The translations under genes were made by a program, and so were the position numbers. 64,000 bases of DNA, taken from contig NZ_JAAGLY010000001.1 of NCBI RefSeq assembly GCF_010548375.1, forward strand, positions 806,001-870,000, written 5' to 3'. The notes beneath the pieces are model-generated. The model saw only the letters and a program-made list of their open reading frames with translations, had not been told where the DNA came from and did no database searches. Source of the stretch: Streptomyces sp. SID13726 (lineage in GTDB: Bacteria > Actinomycetota > Actinomycetes > Streptomycetales > Streptomycetaceae). Shown here piece by piece: positions 38,805-47,974 of the stretch; within the stretch, counting starts at the first letter, position 1, and each line of letters begins with the position of its first letter.

Positions 38805-41791
38805 CACCGGGCCCCGCGGACGAGGCCCGACGAGCCCTACGAGCGGCCCGTGAGGCGAGGGCACGTGGTTTGGCGACGGGGGGTGACGGGGCCGCCGGGG
38901 AGGCGGGGGCTGACGGGGGCGTGGGGCGGGGCGGGTCCGGGGGCTCCGGTGGTACGTCGGGTTCTTCGGCTGCGTCGGGTTCGTCGGGCGGGGTGGCGGC
39001 ACAGGGGGACGCCGACGGGGCCGGGGTTGGCTGTGCGGCCGGGGCGAGTGACGCGGTTGGGGCCACTAATGCTGTCGGGGACTCCGGCGTGGCCCGAGTT
39101 GCCGGCGGGGCCGGGGCTATCGACGTGGCCCGAGCTGCCGACGGGGCTGGGACCACCGACAGGGCCGGGGCTACCGACGTGGCCCGAGCTACCGGCGGGG
39201 CCGGGACCACCGAGGCGAGCCCTGGGGACGTCGGCCGACACCCCGACGACTCCGTCCGGCTTCTCGATGATCCGGATCACCTCTCTGGTGGCCCTGGCCA
39301 TCACTCCGGTGAGTCCGGCTACTACTCCGGCGACTCCGGTCGGCCTCCCGGTGGTTCCGGCCACAGCTCCGGTGACTCCAGCCGCCAGCCTGGTGCCCTC
39401 GGCCGCTACTCCGGTGACTCCGGTGGGCCTTCCGCTGGTTCTGGCCGCTACTCCGGTGCTTCCGGCCACATTCCCGGTGGTTCCGGCGATCACTCCGGTG
39501 ATTTCGACGGTCACTCGGGTGACTCCGGTCGGCCTTCCGCCGGTTCCGGCCGCCACTCCGGTGATCCCGGCTACCTCCCCGGTGTCCCTGGCCGTCTTTC
39601 CGGTGACTCCGACGGTTACTCGGGTGACCCCGGTGGGCCGTCCGCTGATCCCGGCCGCCACTCCGATGGCCCCGGCCACCTCCCTGGTACCCCCGGCCAT
39701 CACTCCGGCGAGCCCGGCTGCTTCTCCAGCGACTCCGGTCGGCCGTCCGCTGATCCCGGCCGTCACTCCAGTGACCCCCACCACACCCCTGGTGCCCCGG
39801 CTCACCACTCCGACGACTCCGGCCACCACCCCGACGCCCCCGACCGGCCCCCCGCTGATCCCAGCCGCCCTCCCAGCGGCGCCGAAGGCTCCCCGGGTGC
39901 CCCCGTCCAACGCCCCGTGCCCCGCCCCGCGGACGCCGCCCGAGAAGCGTTGCGTGCGGCTCGCAAGAGCCAGGCGGAAGCGGCCGCCCGTGAGGTGGAG
40001 GCCGTACTCGCGCGTCGGTCGCGGCCCGCCAGCTCGGCCGCGTCCCGGGACCGTACCCGTGCGCGCCGCCCAGCCGCGGGGAACCGGGCGCGTGACGTAC
40101 GGGAGTTGCTGGCCGACGCGTTCCGGATGCCGGACGAGGCGTCCGCTCCCGCCGACACCGACTCGTCTCCCCGGCCCGACGAAACTCCTGCCCGCAGCGG
40201 CACCGCTTCTCCGAACCCGCCGCACGAGCCCCCCGCCCCCACCATCGACACCAACCCTTCACTCACACCCGAAGCCGCCCCGGCACACCTCGACACCGCC
40301 CAGCCCCGGCTCACCCCCGGGCACGACACCCCGGCACACCTCGACACCATCGAGCCCCGGCTCACCCCCGGGCACGACACCCCGGCACACCTCGACACCA
40401 TCGAGCCCCGGCTCACCCCCGGGCACGACACCCCGGCACACCTCGACACCGCCGAGCCCCGACCCACCCCCGGACACGACACCCCCGCGAACACCCCCAC
40501 CCCCCGCCACCCCAACTCCATGGCCGCCCCCAACCGGGACAACGACCTCCGCCGTACCTTCCCCGCCTTCCCACCCCACGCCTCCCCGGATTCCCCGGAC
40601 TCCCGGTTCGCCGCCACCTGGTGGGGCAACGCGTGGGTCACCGCGCTGGAAGAGGGCGCGCTGGACGTCAAGCGGCTGGCCCGGGGGCGTGGTTACGCCG
40701 AGCAGGGGCATGTGGACGCGATCACCGTGACGCCGGGGCTGGTGCTCGCCTACGTGCAGGGGAGCCGACCGCGCCCGTACCGCGTGCAGGTGCGGCTGCG
40801 GACGCTCGGGGACGCGGACTGGGACCGGTTCCTGGACCTCGCCGCCGACCGGACCGGGCACATCGCCGCGCTGCTCGACAAGGAGATGCCCCAGTCGCTG
40901 GCCGAGTGCGGAGTGCCGTTGCTCCCGGGCCCCGGCGACCTGGAACCGCAGTGCAGCTGCCCCGACCGCGGTCACCCCTGCAAGCACGCCGCCGCCCTCT
41001 GCTACCAGACGGCCCGGCTGCTCGACGCCGACCCGTTCGTGCTGCTCCTGCTCCGCGGCCGGGGCGAGCGCGAGCTGCTCGACGCCCTGTCCCGCCTCAG
41101 CGCCGCCCGCGCGGCCCGTGCCGCCCAGGACCAGGAGCCGACGCGGTTCCCCGGAGTGCGGGCCACCGAAGCCCTCGCGGCCCGTCGACTCCCGCCGCTC
41201 CCGGCCCCGTTGCCCGCGCCCGCCCACCCCGAGCAGCCCCCGGCGTACCCCGCCTCGCCGGGCGGCCCCGACCCCTTCGCCCTGGACCAGCTGGCCACCG
41301 ACGCCGCCGCCCGCGCCCACGCCCTGCTCGCCACCGGCCGCGACCCCGTCGGCGAACTCACCCTGTGGCAGGACGCGGTACGCCTCGCCGCCGCCCGCCC
41401 CGGCTCCGGACTCACCGCCGGGACCCGCGCCCTCTACGCCTCCCTCGCGGCCGCCACCGACCGCACCCCGGCCGACCTGGCCCGCGCGGTCGCCGCCTGG
41501 CGCCAGGGCGGGCTCGAAGGTCTCGCCGTACTCGAAGAGCCGTGGGACCCTCCGGCGGGCCGTTTCGACCGTGCCCGCCCCCTCCTCCTCGCCGCCGACC
41601 TCCCCGCCTTCCGCCCCGCGCACAACCGCCTCACCCACCCCCGCGGCCATGTCCAGCTCCGCCTCGGCCGCGACGGCCTCTGGTACGCCTACGAGTCGGA
41701 ACCGGGCCACGACGACTGGTGGCCCCGCGGCACCCCCGACCTGGACCCGGTCGGCGCCCTCACGGGCCTCGGCACACCGGGCGACCTCTGA
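38801..41791 (+). CDS. SWIM zinc-finger protein with a very large repetitive insertion
   Basis: 996 residues. The conserved part is the C-terminal half: FAATWWGNAWVTALEEGALD (about 607-626), then the SWIM finger C718-x-C720...C727-x-H729 (CSCPDRGHPCKH), then helical repeats. SWIM domains bind DNA or protein. The N-terminal 590 residues are odd: Gly/Ala-rich (about 25-145), a Ser-Gly-Asp heptad array (about 160-370), a basic helix (377-415) that repeats the gene's own first 20 residues, and four 17-residue repeats (about 491-558). Proteins of this kind that I remember are about half this length. The start ATG overlaps the SNF2 stop, with GGAGG upstream. Likely partner of the SNF2 ATPase. Confidence 0.88.
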   Translation: MTPGPADEARRALRAAREARARGLATGGDGAAGEAGADGGVGRGGSGGSGGTSGSSAASGSSGGVAAQGDADGAGVGCAAGASDAVGATNAVGDSGVARVAGGAGAIDVARAADGAGTTDRAGATDVARATGGAGTTEASPGDVGRHPDDSVRLLDDPDHLSGGPGHHSGESGYYSGDSGRPPGGSGHSSGDSSRQPGALGRYSGDSGGPSAGSGRYSGASGHIPGGSGDHSGDFDGHSGDSGRPSAGSGRHSGDPGYLPGVPGRLSGDSDGYSGDPGGPSADPGRHSDGPGHLPGTPGHHSGEPGCFSSDSGRPSADPGRHSSDPHHTPGAPAHHSDDSGHHPDAPDRPPADPSRPPSGAEGSPGAPVQRPVPRPADAAREALRAARKSQAEAAAREVEAVLARRSRPASSAASRDRTRARRPAAGNRARDVRELLADAFRMPDEASAPADTDSSPRPDETPARSGTASPNPPHEPPAPTIDTNPSLTPEAAPAHLDTAQPRLTPGHDTPAHLDTIEPRLTPGHDTPAHLDTIEPRLTPGHDTPAHLDTAEPRPTPGHDTPANTPTPRHPNSMAAPNRDNDLRRTFPAFPPHASPDSPDSRFAATWWGNAWVTALEEGALDVKRLARGRGYAEQGHVDAITVTPGLVLAYVQGSRPRPYRVQVRLRTLGDADWDRFLDLAADRTGHIAALLDKEMPQSLAECGVPLLPGPGDLEPQCSCPDRGHPCKHAAALCYQTARLLDADPFVLLLLRGRGERELLDALSRLSAARAARAAQDQEPTRFPGVRATEALAARRLPPLPAPLPAPAHPEQPPAYPASPGGPDPFALDQLATDAAARAHALLATGRDPVGELTLWQDAVRLAAARPGSGLTAGTRALYASLAAATDRTPADLARAVAAWRQGGLEGLAVLEEPWDPPAGRFDRARPLLLAADLPAFRPAHNRLTHPRGHVQLRLGRDGLWYAYESEPGHDDWWPRGTPDLDPVGALTGLGTPGDL
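39280..39900 (+). repeat. Degenerate 42-bp / 21-bp repeat array (Ser-Gly-Asp heptads)
   Basis: The encoded sequence cycles through 14-residue units such as SGDSGRPSAGSGRH and SGDPGGPSADPGRH, each made of two heptads S-[GD]-[DEG]-[SP]-G-x-x. Single heptads (SGDFDGH, SGDSDGY, SGEPGCF) are interspersed. About 14-15 units with steady drift towards the 3' end. Confidence 0.8.
40271..40474 (+). repeat. 51-bp tandem repeat, four copies
   Basis: Four 51-base units encode H-D-T-P-A-H-L-D-T-[IA]-[EQ]-P-R-[LP]-T-P-G. Copies 2 (40322-40372) and 3 (40373-40423) are identical at DNA level, a sign of recent expansion. A truncated fifth unit follows. Confidence 0.9.
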
Positions 41792-41934
41792 CCGCCCCGT
41801 GCGGACCCCGCAGGCCGCTCCGCCCCCCGTCAGGTGAAGGCGGTGTGAGAGTTCCCCGGTGATGTTCGGGAGCCGGGTACGGGGTCCGGGGTCCCAGGGG
41901 CTGGCCGCTCAGAAATGGCGGCTAGCGTGGAGCC

Positions 41935-43233
41935 GTGAGTGAGACGAAGACCCCCGCCCTCCAGTACCGCTTCGACGGCCCGGAAGACGCCCCGGTCCTC
42001 ATCCTGGGCCCGTCGCTCGGCACGACATGGCACATGTGGGACCGGCAGGTCCCGGAGCTCGTCAAGCAGTGGCGTGTCTTCCGGTACGACCTGCCGGGAC
42101 ACGGCGGCGCGCACGCCTACCCGGCGGGCTCCGTCCGCGACCTCACCGACCGGCTGCTGGCCACCCTCGACCAGTTCGGGGTGCAGCGCTTCGGCTACGC
42201 GGGCTGCGCGCTGGGCGGCGCGGTCGGCATGGAGCTGGCCCTGCGCCACCCGGAGCGGATCGCCTCGCTCGGCCTGATCGCCGCCTCGCCGCGCTTCGGG
42301 ACGGCCGACGAGTTCCGCCAGCGCGGGGTGATCGTACGGACGAACGGGCTCGACCCCATCGCCCGCACCTCGCCGGAGCGCTGGTTCACCACCGGGTTCG
42401 CCGCCGCCCAGCCCGCGATCACCGACTGGGCCGTGCAGATGGTGCGCACCACCGACCCGGGCTGCTACATCGCGGCCTGCGAGGCGCTCGCCGCGTTCGA
42501 CGTACGGGCGGAACTCGCCGGTGTCACCGTGCCGACCCTGGTCCTCGTCGGCTCCGACGACCAGGTCACCGGACCGGCCGAGGCCCGCACCCTGGTCGCC
42601 GGCATCCCGGACGCCCGGCTCGCCGTTGTCCCCGGCGCCTCCCACCTGGTGCCGGTCGAACAGCCGGCGGCCGTCACGGACCTCCTGGTCAGACACTTCT
42701 CGACCGCCTGGCAGCCCGCCTTCGACTCGTCCACCGGCCAGACCGCGATCCCGGCGGCACCGGCCAAGGCGGTCCTGACGGCCGCTCCGCCGCAGCCGGT
42801 GCCGATCGCCGAGATCGCCCCGGCCGTCCCCGACCCGCAGACGGCGGTCCGCGCCGACCCGTACGACGCCGGCATCAAGGTCCGCCGCGAGGTGCTCGGC
42901 GACGCGCACGTCGACCGGGCGCTCGCGCAGGCCGACGAGTTCTCCGGCGACTTCCAGGAGTTCATCACCCGCTACGCCTGGGGCGAGATCTGGGACCGGC
43001 CGGGCCTCGACCGCCGCTCCCGCAGTGTCGCCACCCTCACCGCCCTGGTCGCGGGCGGGCACCTGGACGAGCTGGCCTTCCACACCCGGGCCGCCCTGCG
43101 CAACGGCCTCACCCCCACCGAGATCAAGGAGGTCCTGCTCCAGGCGGCCGTGTACTGCGGTGTCCCGGCGGCCAACAGCGCGTTCAAGGTGGCCCAGCAG
43201 GTCATCCGCGAGGAGACCACGCCCACCGAGTGA
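41935..43233 (+). CDS. PcaD-PcaC-like fusion (alpha/beta hydrolase + carboxymuconolactone decarboxylase) lacking the nucleophilic Ser
   Basis: 432 residues. Residues 1-260 are an alpha/beta hydrolase of the 3-oxoadipate enol-lactonase type, with the oxyanion segment LGPSLGTTWHMW and acid/His loops VGSDDQVTGP and GASHLVPVEQP. Residues about 310-425 are a carboxymuconolactone decarboxylase domain (FITRYAWGEIWDRPGLDRRSRS, LKEVLLQAAVYCGVPAA-like). This architecture is that of PcaL of the beta-ketoadipate pathway. At the nucleophile elbow, however, the sequence is G90-C-A-L-G-G, with Ala at position 92 where Ser is expected. The lactonase activity is therefore doubtful, or the neighbouring Cys takes over. 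GTG start at 41935, six bases after a TAGCGT element. No other pca genes are nearby. Confidence 0.88.
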   Translation: MSETKTPALQYRFDGPEDAPVLILGPSLGTTWHMWDRQVPELVKQWRVFRYDLPGHGGAHAYPAGSVRDLTDRLLATLDQFGVQRFGYAGCALGGAVGMELALRHPERIASLGLIAASPRFGTADEFRQRGVIVRTNGLDPIARTSPERWFTTGFAAAQPAITDWAVQMVRTTDPGCYIAACEALAAFDVRAELAGVTVPTLVLVGSDDQVTGPAEARTLVAGIPDARLAVVPGASHLVPVEQPAAVTDLLVRHFSTAWQPAFDSSTGQTAIPAAPAKAVLTAAPPQPVPIAEIAPAVPDPQTAVRADPYDAGIKVRREVLGDAHVDRALAQADEFSGDFQEFITRYAWGEIWDRPGLDRRSRSVATLTALVAGGHLDELAFHTRAALRNGLTPTEIKEVLLQAAVYCGVPAANSAFKVAQQVIREETTPTE

Positions 43234-43278
43234 GCCCGGCGCCCCGCTCGGCGCCCGCGCGGAGGCAGGATGGGGGGC

Positions 43279-43914
43279 ATGAAGCTCACGAAGATGTCGC
43301 ACGCCTGTGTCCGCCTGGAGAAGGACGGACAGACACTCGTCCTCGACCCCGGGGCCTTCAGCGAGGAGGACGCCGCCCTTGGCGCCGACGCGATCCTCGT
43401 CACCCACGAACACCCCGACCACTTCAGCGAGGAACGCCTGCGGACGGCCCTGGACGCCAACCCGGCCGCCGAGATCTGGACCCTGAAGTCGGTCGCCGAC
43501 AAGATCGGGACGGCCTTCCCGGGCCGCGTGCACACCGTCGGCCACGGCGACACCTTCACCGCCGCCGGCTTCGACGTCCAGGTCCACGGCGAACTCCACG
43601 CGGTGATCCACCCCGACATCCCGCGCATCACCAACGTCGGCTATCTGATCGACGGCGGCCGCGTCTTCCACCCCGGCGACGCCCTCACCGTCCCCGGGAA
43701 CGCCGTCGAGACGCTGATGCTCCCCGTCATGGCCCCCTGGAGCAAGATCTCCGAAGTCATCGACTACGTCCGCGAGGTGAAGCCCCAGCGCGCCTACGAC
43801 ATCCACGACGCCCTCCTCACCGACCTCGCCCGCCCGATCTACGACAACCAGATCGGCGCCCTCGGCGGCGCCGAGCACCTGCGTCTGGCGCCGGGGGAGA
43901 GCACGGCTCTGTGA
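43279..43914 (+). CDS. MBL-fold metallohydrolase (UlaG-like)
   Basis: 211 residues. MKLTKMSHACVRLEKDG starts the fold directly. Metal ligands are in THEHPDHF (H43, H45, D47, H48), with further His at GHGDTF, HGELHAVIHPD and FHPGDAL. It resembles the small UlaG-type metal-dependent hydrolases found throughout Streptomyces; substrate unknown. I prefer ATG 43279 from conservation; ATG 43270 (GGAGG four bases upstream) is in frame. It is followed 30 bases later by the exonuclease III gene on the same strand. Confidence 0.85.
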   Translation: MKLTKMSHACVRLEKDGQTLVLDPGAFSEEDAALGADAILVTHEHPDHFSEERLRTALDANPAAEIWTLKSVADKIGTAFPGRVHTVGHGDTFTAAGFDVQVHGELHAVIHPDIPRITNVGYLIDGGRVFHPGDALTVPGNAVETLMLPVMAPWSKISEVIDYVREVKPQRAYDIHDALLTDLARPIYDNQIGALGGAEHLRLAPGESTAL

Positions 43915-43944
43915 GTGTCAGTGCCGCCTAGTAGGTTGTGAGGC

Positions 43945-44724
43945 ATGCGCATCGCGACCTGGAACGTCAACTCGATCACCGCCCGTCTCCCGAGGCTGCT
44001 GGCCTGGCTGGAGAGCACCGGCACCGATGTGCTGTGCCTCCAGGAGGCCAAGCTCGCCGAGGAGCAGTTCCCCTTCGACCAGCTCCGCGAGGCGGGCTAC
44101 GAGTCGGCGGTCAACGCGACCGGCCGGTGGAACGGCGTGGCGGTGATCTCCCGGGTCGGCCTGGAGAACGTGGTCAAGGGCCTGGCCGGCGACCCCGGTT
44201 ACGACGGCGCCCCGGAACCCCGCGCGATCTCCGCGACCTGCGGCCCGGTCCGCGTCTGGTCGGTCTATGTGCCCAACGGCCGCGAGGTCGACCACCCGCA
44301 CTACGCCTACAAGCTCCAGTGGTTCGAGGCCCTCAAGGCCGCCGTCGCGGGCGACGCCGCGGGCAGCAGGCCCTTCGCGGTCCTGGGCGACTACAACGTG
44401 GCACCGACGGACGACGACGTCTACGACGTGGCCGCCTTCGAGGGCCTCACCCACGTCACCCCGGCCGAGCGCGCCGCCCTCACCTCCCTGCGCGAGGCGG
44501 GCCTGTCCGACGTCGTCCCGCGGCCCCTGAAGTACGACCACCCGTACACCTACTGGGACTACCGCCAGCTCGCCTTCCCCAAGAACCGCGGCATGCGCAT
44601 CGACCTGGTGTACGGCAACGAACCGTTCGCGAAGGCCGTCACCGACGCCTACGTCGACCGCGAGGAGCGCAAGGGCAAGGGCGCCTCGGACCACGCGCCC
44701 GTGGTGGTCGACCTGGAGGTGTAG
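43945..44724 (+). CDS. xth: Exodeoxyribonuclease III (AP endonuclease family)
   Basis: 259 residues, full length. Motifs are MRIATWNVNSITARL, CLQEAKLAEEQFP (metal-binding Glu), WSVYVPNGR, LGDYNVAPTDDDV (Asp-Asn), NRGMRIDLVY and the final SDHAPVVVDLEV with the catalytic Asp-His. It cleaves abasic sites and trims 3' ends in base-excision repair. The ATG opens right at the catalytic strand. It shares strand with the MBL hydrolase and is convergent with the SGNH esterase gene eight bases away. Confidence 0.95.
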   Translation: MRIATWNVNSITARLPRLLAWLESTGTDVLCLQEAKLAEEQFPFDQLREAGYESAVNATGRWNGVAVISRVGLENVVKGLAGDPGYDGAPEPRAISATCGPVRVWSVYVPNGREVDHPHYAYKLQWFEALKAAVAGDAAGSRPFAVLGDYNVAPTDDDVYDVAAFEGLTHVTPAERAALTSLREAGLSDVVPRPLKYDHPYTYWDYRQLAFPKNRGMRIDLVYGNEPFAKAVTDAYVDREERKGKGASDHAPVVVDLEV

Positions 44725-44731
44725 CCGCCGG

Positions 44732-46516
44732 TCACGGCACGAGCGCGGCCAGGTCCACCGACCCGGCCAGCGCGGCGAGCCCCTTGTCGCCGGGGTGCAG
44801 ATGGTCGCCGCTGTCGTACGCCGGCAGCATGCGTGAGGGGTCGGCCGGGTCGCGCACCACGGCGTCGAAGTCCAGGACGCCGTCGAACACATCGGTGTCC
44901 CGGATCCAGTCGTTGACCGCGACCCGCTCGGCGTCGACGGCGGCCGTGCAGCGGGCCTCGCCGCCGCACGGCACGATCGTCGCCGCGAGCATCCGCAGCC
45001 CGCGCGCGTGTCCCCGCTCGGCCAGCTCCCTCAGTCCCGCGACGACCTCCCGCGCCGAGGTGCCCCACCGCACGTCGTTGACGCCCTGGAACACCACCGC
45101 CGTACGCGCCGAGGTCTGCGCGAGGACGTCCCGGTCGAACCGGTGCAGCGCGCTCACCCCGGAGGTGACCGTGGAGACCCCGTCCCCCGGATACCGGTCG
45201 CTGACCACACGGTTCCCGGAGATCCCCTGGTTGAGCACCCCGTAGTGCGGGACCACATGCTGGGCCCGCAGCCGGGCGCCGAGCACGTCGGGCCACCGCC
45301 GGTTCGCGTCCACCGTGGACTTGTCCCCGTCGGTGATCGAGTCCCCGAGCAGCACCACCGACCCCGGCCCGCCGCCCACATCCACCCCGGTCAGCAGCGG
45401 CCAGCCGGTCAGGACCGAGGTGTACGCCGCCGAGGAGCCGTCCGCCGTGTGGTCGCCCGGGACACTGAGGTACGACCGCTGCTGCGCGAGCGCGTGCACG
45501 GGAGCCGCCGCCACCGGGCCGGGCAGATGGAGGCTGACCAGCAGCCCGGTGTCCGCGGGCACCACGAAGGCGAGCGGATCGCTGAACACCTGCGTCCCGG
45601 CCGGGATGTCGATGCCGGAGGCACCCCCGAACGACACCGCCACCGGCGCCTCCCGGGCCGTGGCGCCCCGGTCCTGCACCGCCACCGTCACCCGGCCGAG
45701 CCGTACCGGCGCCGCCGCGAAGGTGTTGTCGAACCGCAGCCGCACCCGGGGCCCGCCCACCGAGGTGTGCACCACCAGCCGCAGCGTCCGGTCGGTCCAC
45801 GGCCCGACCGCCGGGTGCCCGGAGGTGGCGGTCGCCCAACTCCCGGTCCAGTCCGGCGCGTCGGCCCGCACGGACACCGCGAACACATGCAGGTCGGTCG
45901 CCCGCGGCAGCCGTACCGAAGTCACCTCACGGCCCGGCGCGAGCGGCACCGTGACGACGTACAGCCGCGCCCTCTCGGCGAGTTGGCCCCCGGGCGTGTT
46001 CACGTGCGGCAGCGCCACCGCCTTCGTGGCGAGCGGGCCGCGGCGCCAGTCGGGGGCCGTCAGCCGGTACTCCGAGCGGTCGCCGTCGGCGTACGACACC
46101 GTGCCCGTGCCGCCGGCCTCCTCGCCGCCGGTGCCCGCCACCAGGAAGGCGAGCGCGTCGCCGCGGCCGCCCACCCGGACGTTCTGCCCGTCGGCCCGTA
46201 CGTTGTCCGGGGCCCCCGGCGCCCGGTCCGGCAGGGTCAGGCGCGCGCCCTGCACGGTGAGGGCGCGGCCCGGTGTCCAGCCCGCGGCGGTGAGGTCCCG
46301 GGCCGACAGCGAGGCGCCTTTGCCGTCGAAGTCCGCGTCACCGGGGCGTTCGTCGTCGCTGACCGCGGAGTTGTCGAACAGCCGCTCCAGCGGGAGCGGT
46401 TCGCGCCGCTCGTGGTGGACGGACGCCTTCGCGGGCGCGGCGGACGCGGTGCAGCCCGGCACCAGCGCCGCGCACAGCGCGAGGACCGCCGCACCACCTC
46501 GGACACGTCGGTGCAC
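44732..46516 (-). CDS. Exported SGNH/GDSL hydrolase, probable lipoprotein
   Basis: 594 residues. The signal peptide ends LVPGC, a plausible lipobox with C22. The N-terminal region (40-330) is beta-rich and begins LFDNSAVSDDERPGDADFDG, a pattern seen in NPCBM-like carbohydrate modules. The SGNH hydrolase domain (about 385-594) shows GDSITDG (S393), GISGN (431-435), GVNDV (478-482) and the DHLH pair D571/H574. It is probably an esterase on acetylated sugars or lipids at the cell surface. The GTG/ATG start at 46516 has its own divergent intergenic region with the 46680 gene. Confidence 0.9.
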   Translation of the reverse strand: MHRRVRGGAAVLALCAALVPGCTASAAPAKASVHHERREPLPLERLFDNSAVSDDERPGDADFDGKGASLSARDLTAAGWTPGRALTVQGARLTLPDRAPGAPDNVRADGQNVRVGGRGDALAFLVAGTGGEEAGGTGTVSYADGDRSEYRLTAPDWRRGPLATKAVALPHVNTPGGQLAERARLYVVTVPLAPGREVTSVRLPRATDLHVFAVSVRADAPDWTGSWATATSGHPAVGPWTDRTLRLVVHTSVGGPRVRLRFDNTFAAAPVRLGRVTVAVQDRGATAREAPVAVSFGGASGIDIPAGTQVFSDPLAFVVPADTGLLVSLHLPGPVAAAPVHALAQQRSYLSVPGDHTADGSSAAYTSVLTGWPLLTGVDVGGGPGSVVLLGDSITDGDKSTVDANRRWPDVLGARLRAQHVVPHYGVLNQGISGNRVVSDRYPGDGVSTVTSGVSALHRFDRDVLAQTSARTAVVFQGVNDVRWGTSAREVVAGLRELAERGHARGLRMLAATIVPCGGEARCTAAVDAERVAVNDWIRDTDVFDGVLDFDAVVRDPADPSRMLPAYDSGDHLHPGDKGLAALAGSVDLAALVP

Positions 46517-46679
46517 AGACGGCTCCTGCGGCTCGTGGGGGACGAAACGTGCATCGCGAAGCTAAGGAGACGACGACGGCACGTCAACGCGCCATGCGTG
46601 AACTCGGCGTGAATCAGCCGGGAAACGGCGGCCCGCGCGCCTGTGGTGCGGGCGGTGGGGGGAATGACACGCTGGGCGT

Positions 46680-47087
46680 ATGAAGATCCCTTTTCTGGGC
46701 GGCCGGAGTGAGAAGTCCGGGACCCGCGACCCCGAGGGCATCGCCGAACTCCTCTCCGAGTGCGAGCTGCTGCGCTCGCACGCGTCGCGTTCGGGTGTCC
46801 GACTCGACGACACGGCGGCCTCGTTGGAGGCGCTCGACCAGATGGTCCCGCGCTGGCGTGACGACGAGGACGTCCTGCTCTGGCTCGGCAACGACGCCGG
46901 GCTCTATCTCGGCACGGTGATCGTGCGGACCGTCCCCGGGGCGGCCTGGGACCTGCGGCCGGACGGGCAGCCCGTGATCCGGCTGGAGTCCGGCCGTGAG
47001 TTCGACGTCGTGGCCTCGGGGCACGAGTGGGCCGCGAGCGGCGTCCCCGAGCTGTCGCAGCTCTACGCGGAGGTCGCGGAAGAGTGA
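46680..47087 (+). CDS. Conserved hypothetical protein (DUF6278-like)
   Basis: 135 residues, soluble. It starts MKIPFLGGRSEKSG and continues with the helical EGIAELLSECELLRSHASRSGV and ASLEALDQMVPRWRDDEDV. A beta part follows (GLYLGTVIVRTVPGAAWDLRPDGQPVIRLESGREFDV). I recall a Streptomyces family of unknown function (DUF6278) with this layout, unverified. It lies upstream of the glutamate-type ABC ATPase gene on the same strand, 126 bases away, without an obvious functional link. Confidence 0.75.
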   Translation: MKIPFLGGRSEKSGTRDPEGIAELLSECELLRSHASRSGVRLDDTAASLEALDQMVPRWRDDEDVLLWLGNDAGLYLGTVIVRTVPGAAWDLRPDGQPVIRLESGREFDVVASGHEWAASGVPELSQLYAEVAEE

Positions 47088-47213
47088 ATCCCTGGCCGAC
47101 ACTTCGGCGTAAATACGGCTAATGCCCGAAAAGTGCGTGTCGTTCCTTAAGTGCGATCTTGCCTCGATAGGTTGCGGCAACCACGACACAGCTGAGAGTG
47201 AGTAGGGCTGGGC

Positions 47214-47960
47214 ATGGCCGTCCTCGATCCGTTGATCGAACTGCGTGACGTCAACAAGTACTACGGAGAGCTGCATGTCCTCCAGGACATCGACCTCACC
47301 GTCGGCAAGGGGGAGGTGGTCGTGGTCATCGGCCCTTCGGGGTCGGGCAAGTCCACGCTCTGCAGGACGATCAACCGCCTGGAGACCATCAAGTCCGGTT
47401 CCATCACGCTCGACGGACAGCCCCTGCCCGAGGAGGGCAAGGCCCTCGCGAAGCTCCGTGCCGAGGTCGGCATGGTCTTCCAGTCCTTCAACCTCTTCGC
47501 CCACAAGACGGTTCTCCAGAACGTCTCGCTGGCCCAGGTGAAGGTCCGCAAGCGCAAGAAGGACCAGGCCGACCGGCGCTCCCGCGAACTCCTCGACCGA
47601 GTGGGCCTCGCCGACCAGGCCGACAAGTATCCGGCCCAGCTCTCCGGCGGCCAGCAGCAGCGTGTGGCCATCGCCCGTGCCCTCGCCATGGAGCCCAAGG
47701 CCCTGCTGTTCGACGAGCCGACCTCCGCCCTCGACCCGGAGATGATCAACGAGGTTCTGGAGGTCATGCGTCAACTGGCCCAGGAGGGCATGACCATGGT
47801 CGTCGTCACCCACGAGATGGGCTTCGCCCGGTCGGCCGCCCACCGCGTGGTGTTCATGGCCGACGGCCGGATCGTCGAGGACCGCGCGCCCGACGACTTC
47901 TTCACCCACCCGGACAGCGAGCGCGCCAGGGACTTCCTCTCCAAGATCCTCAAGCACTGA
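47214..47960 (+). CDS. Polar amino acid (glutamate-type) ABC transporter ATP-binding protein
   Basis: 248 residues, close to GluA/GlnQ ATPases. Walker A is GPSGSGKST, the Q-loop MVFQSFNLF, the signature LSGGQQQR, Walker [15 protein letters not shown] and the H-loop VVVTHEM. It would energise uptake of glutamate or glutamine. Normally such a gene is followed by a binding-protein and two permease genes. Here the next 170 bases hold only a tiny frame and a hairpin, then an unrelated convergent gene, so it is an orphan ATPase that must pair with permeases encoded elsewhere or has lost its operon. TAGGTT at about 47168 is a possible -10. Confidence 0.92.
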   Translation: MAVLDPLIELRDVNKYYGELHVLQDIDLTVGKGEVVVVIGPSGSGKSTLCRTINRLETIKSGSITLDGQPLPEEGKALAKLRAEVGMVFQSFNLFAHKTVLQNVSLAQVKVRKRKKDQADRRSRELLDRVGLADQADKYPAQLSGGQQQRVAIARALAMEPKALLFDEPTSALDPEMINEVLEVMRQLAQEGMTMVVVTHEMGFARSAAHRVVFMADGRIVEDRAPDDFFTHPDSERARDFLSKILKH

Positions 47961-47974
47961 GAGGGGCGACGGCC

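Noticed and set aside
38837..40262. Long open frames on both strands across the SWIM repeat region (for example minus 38837-40225)
   Set aside because: They are low-complexity shadows of the repeats. The plus frame from 38801 alone continues into a recognisable SWIM domain and overlaps the SNF2 stop by ATGA.
40271..40490. Regularly spaced 51-bp repeats as a possible CRISPR array
   Set aside because: The units are contiguous without spacers, in frame inside a coding sequence, and encode a 17-residue repeat.
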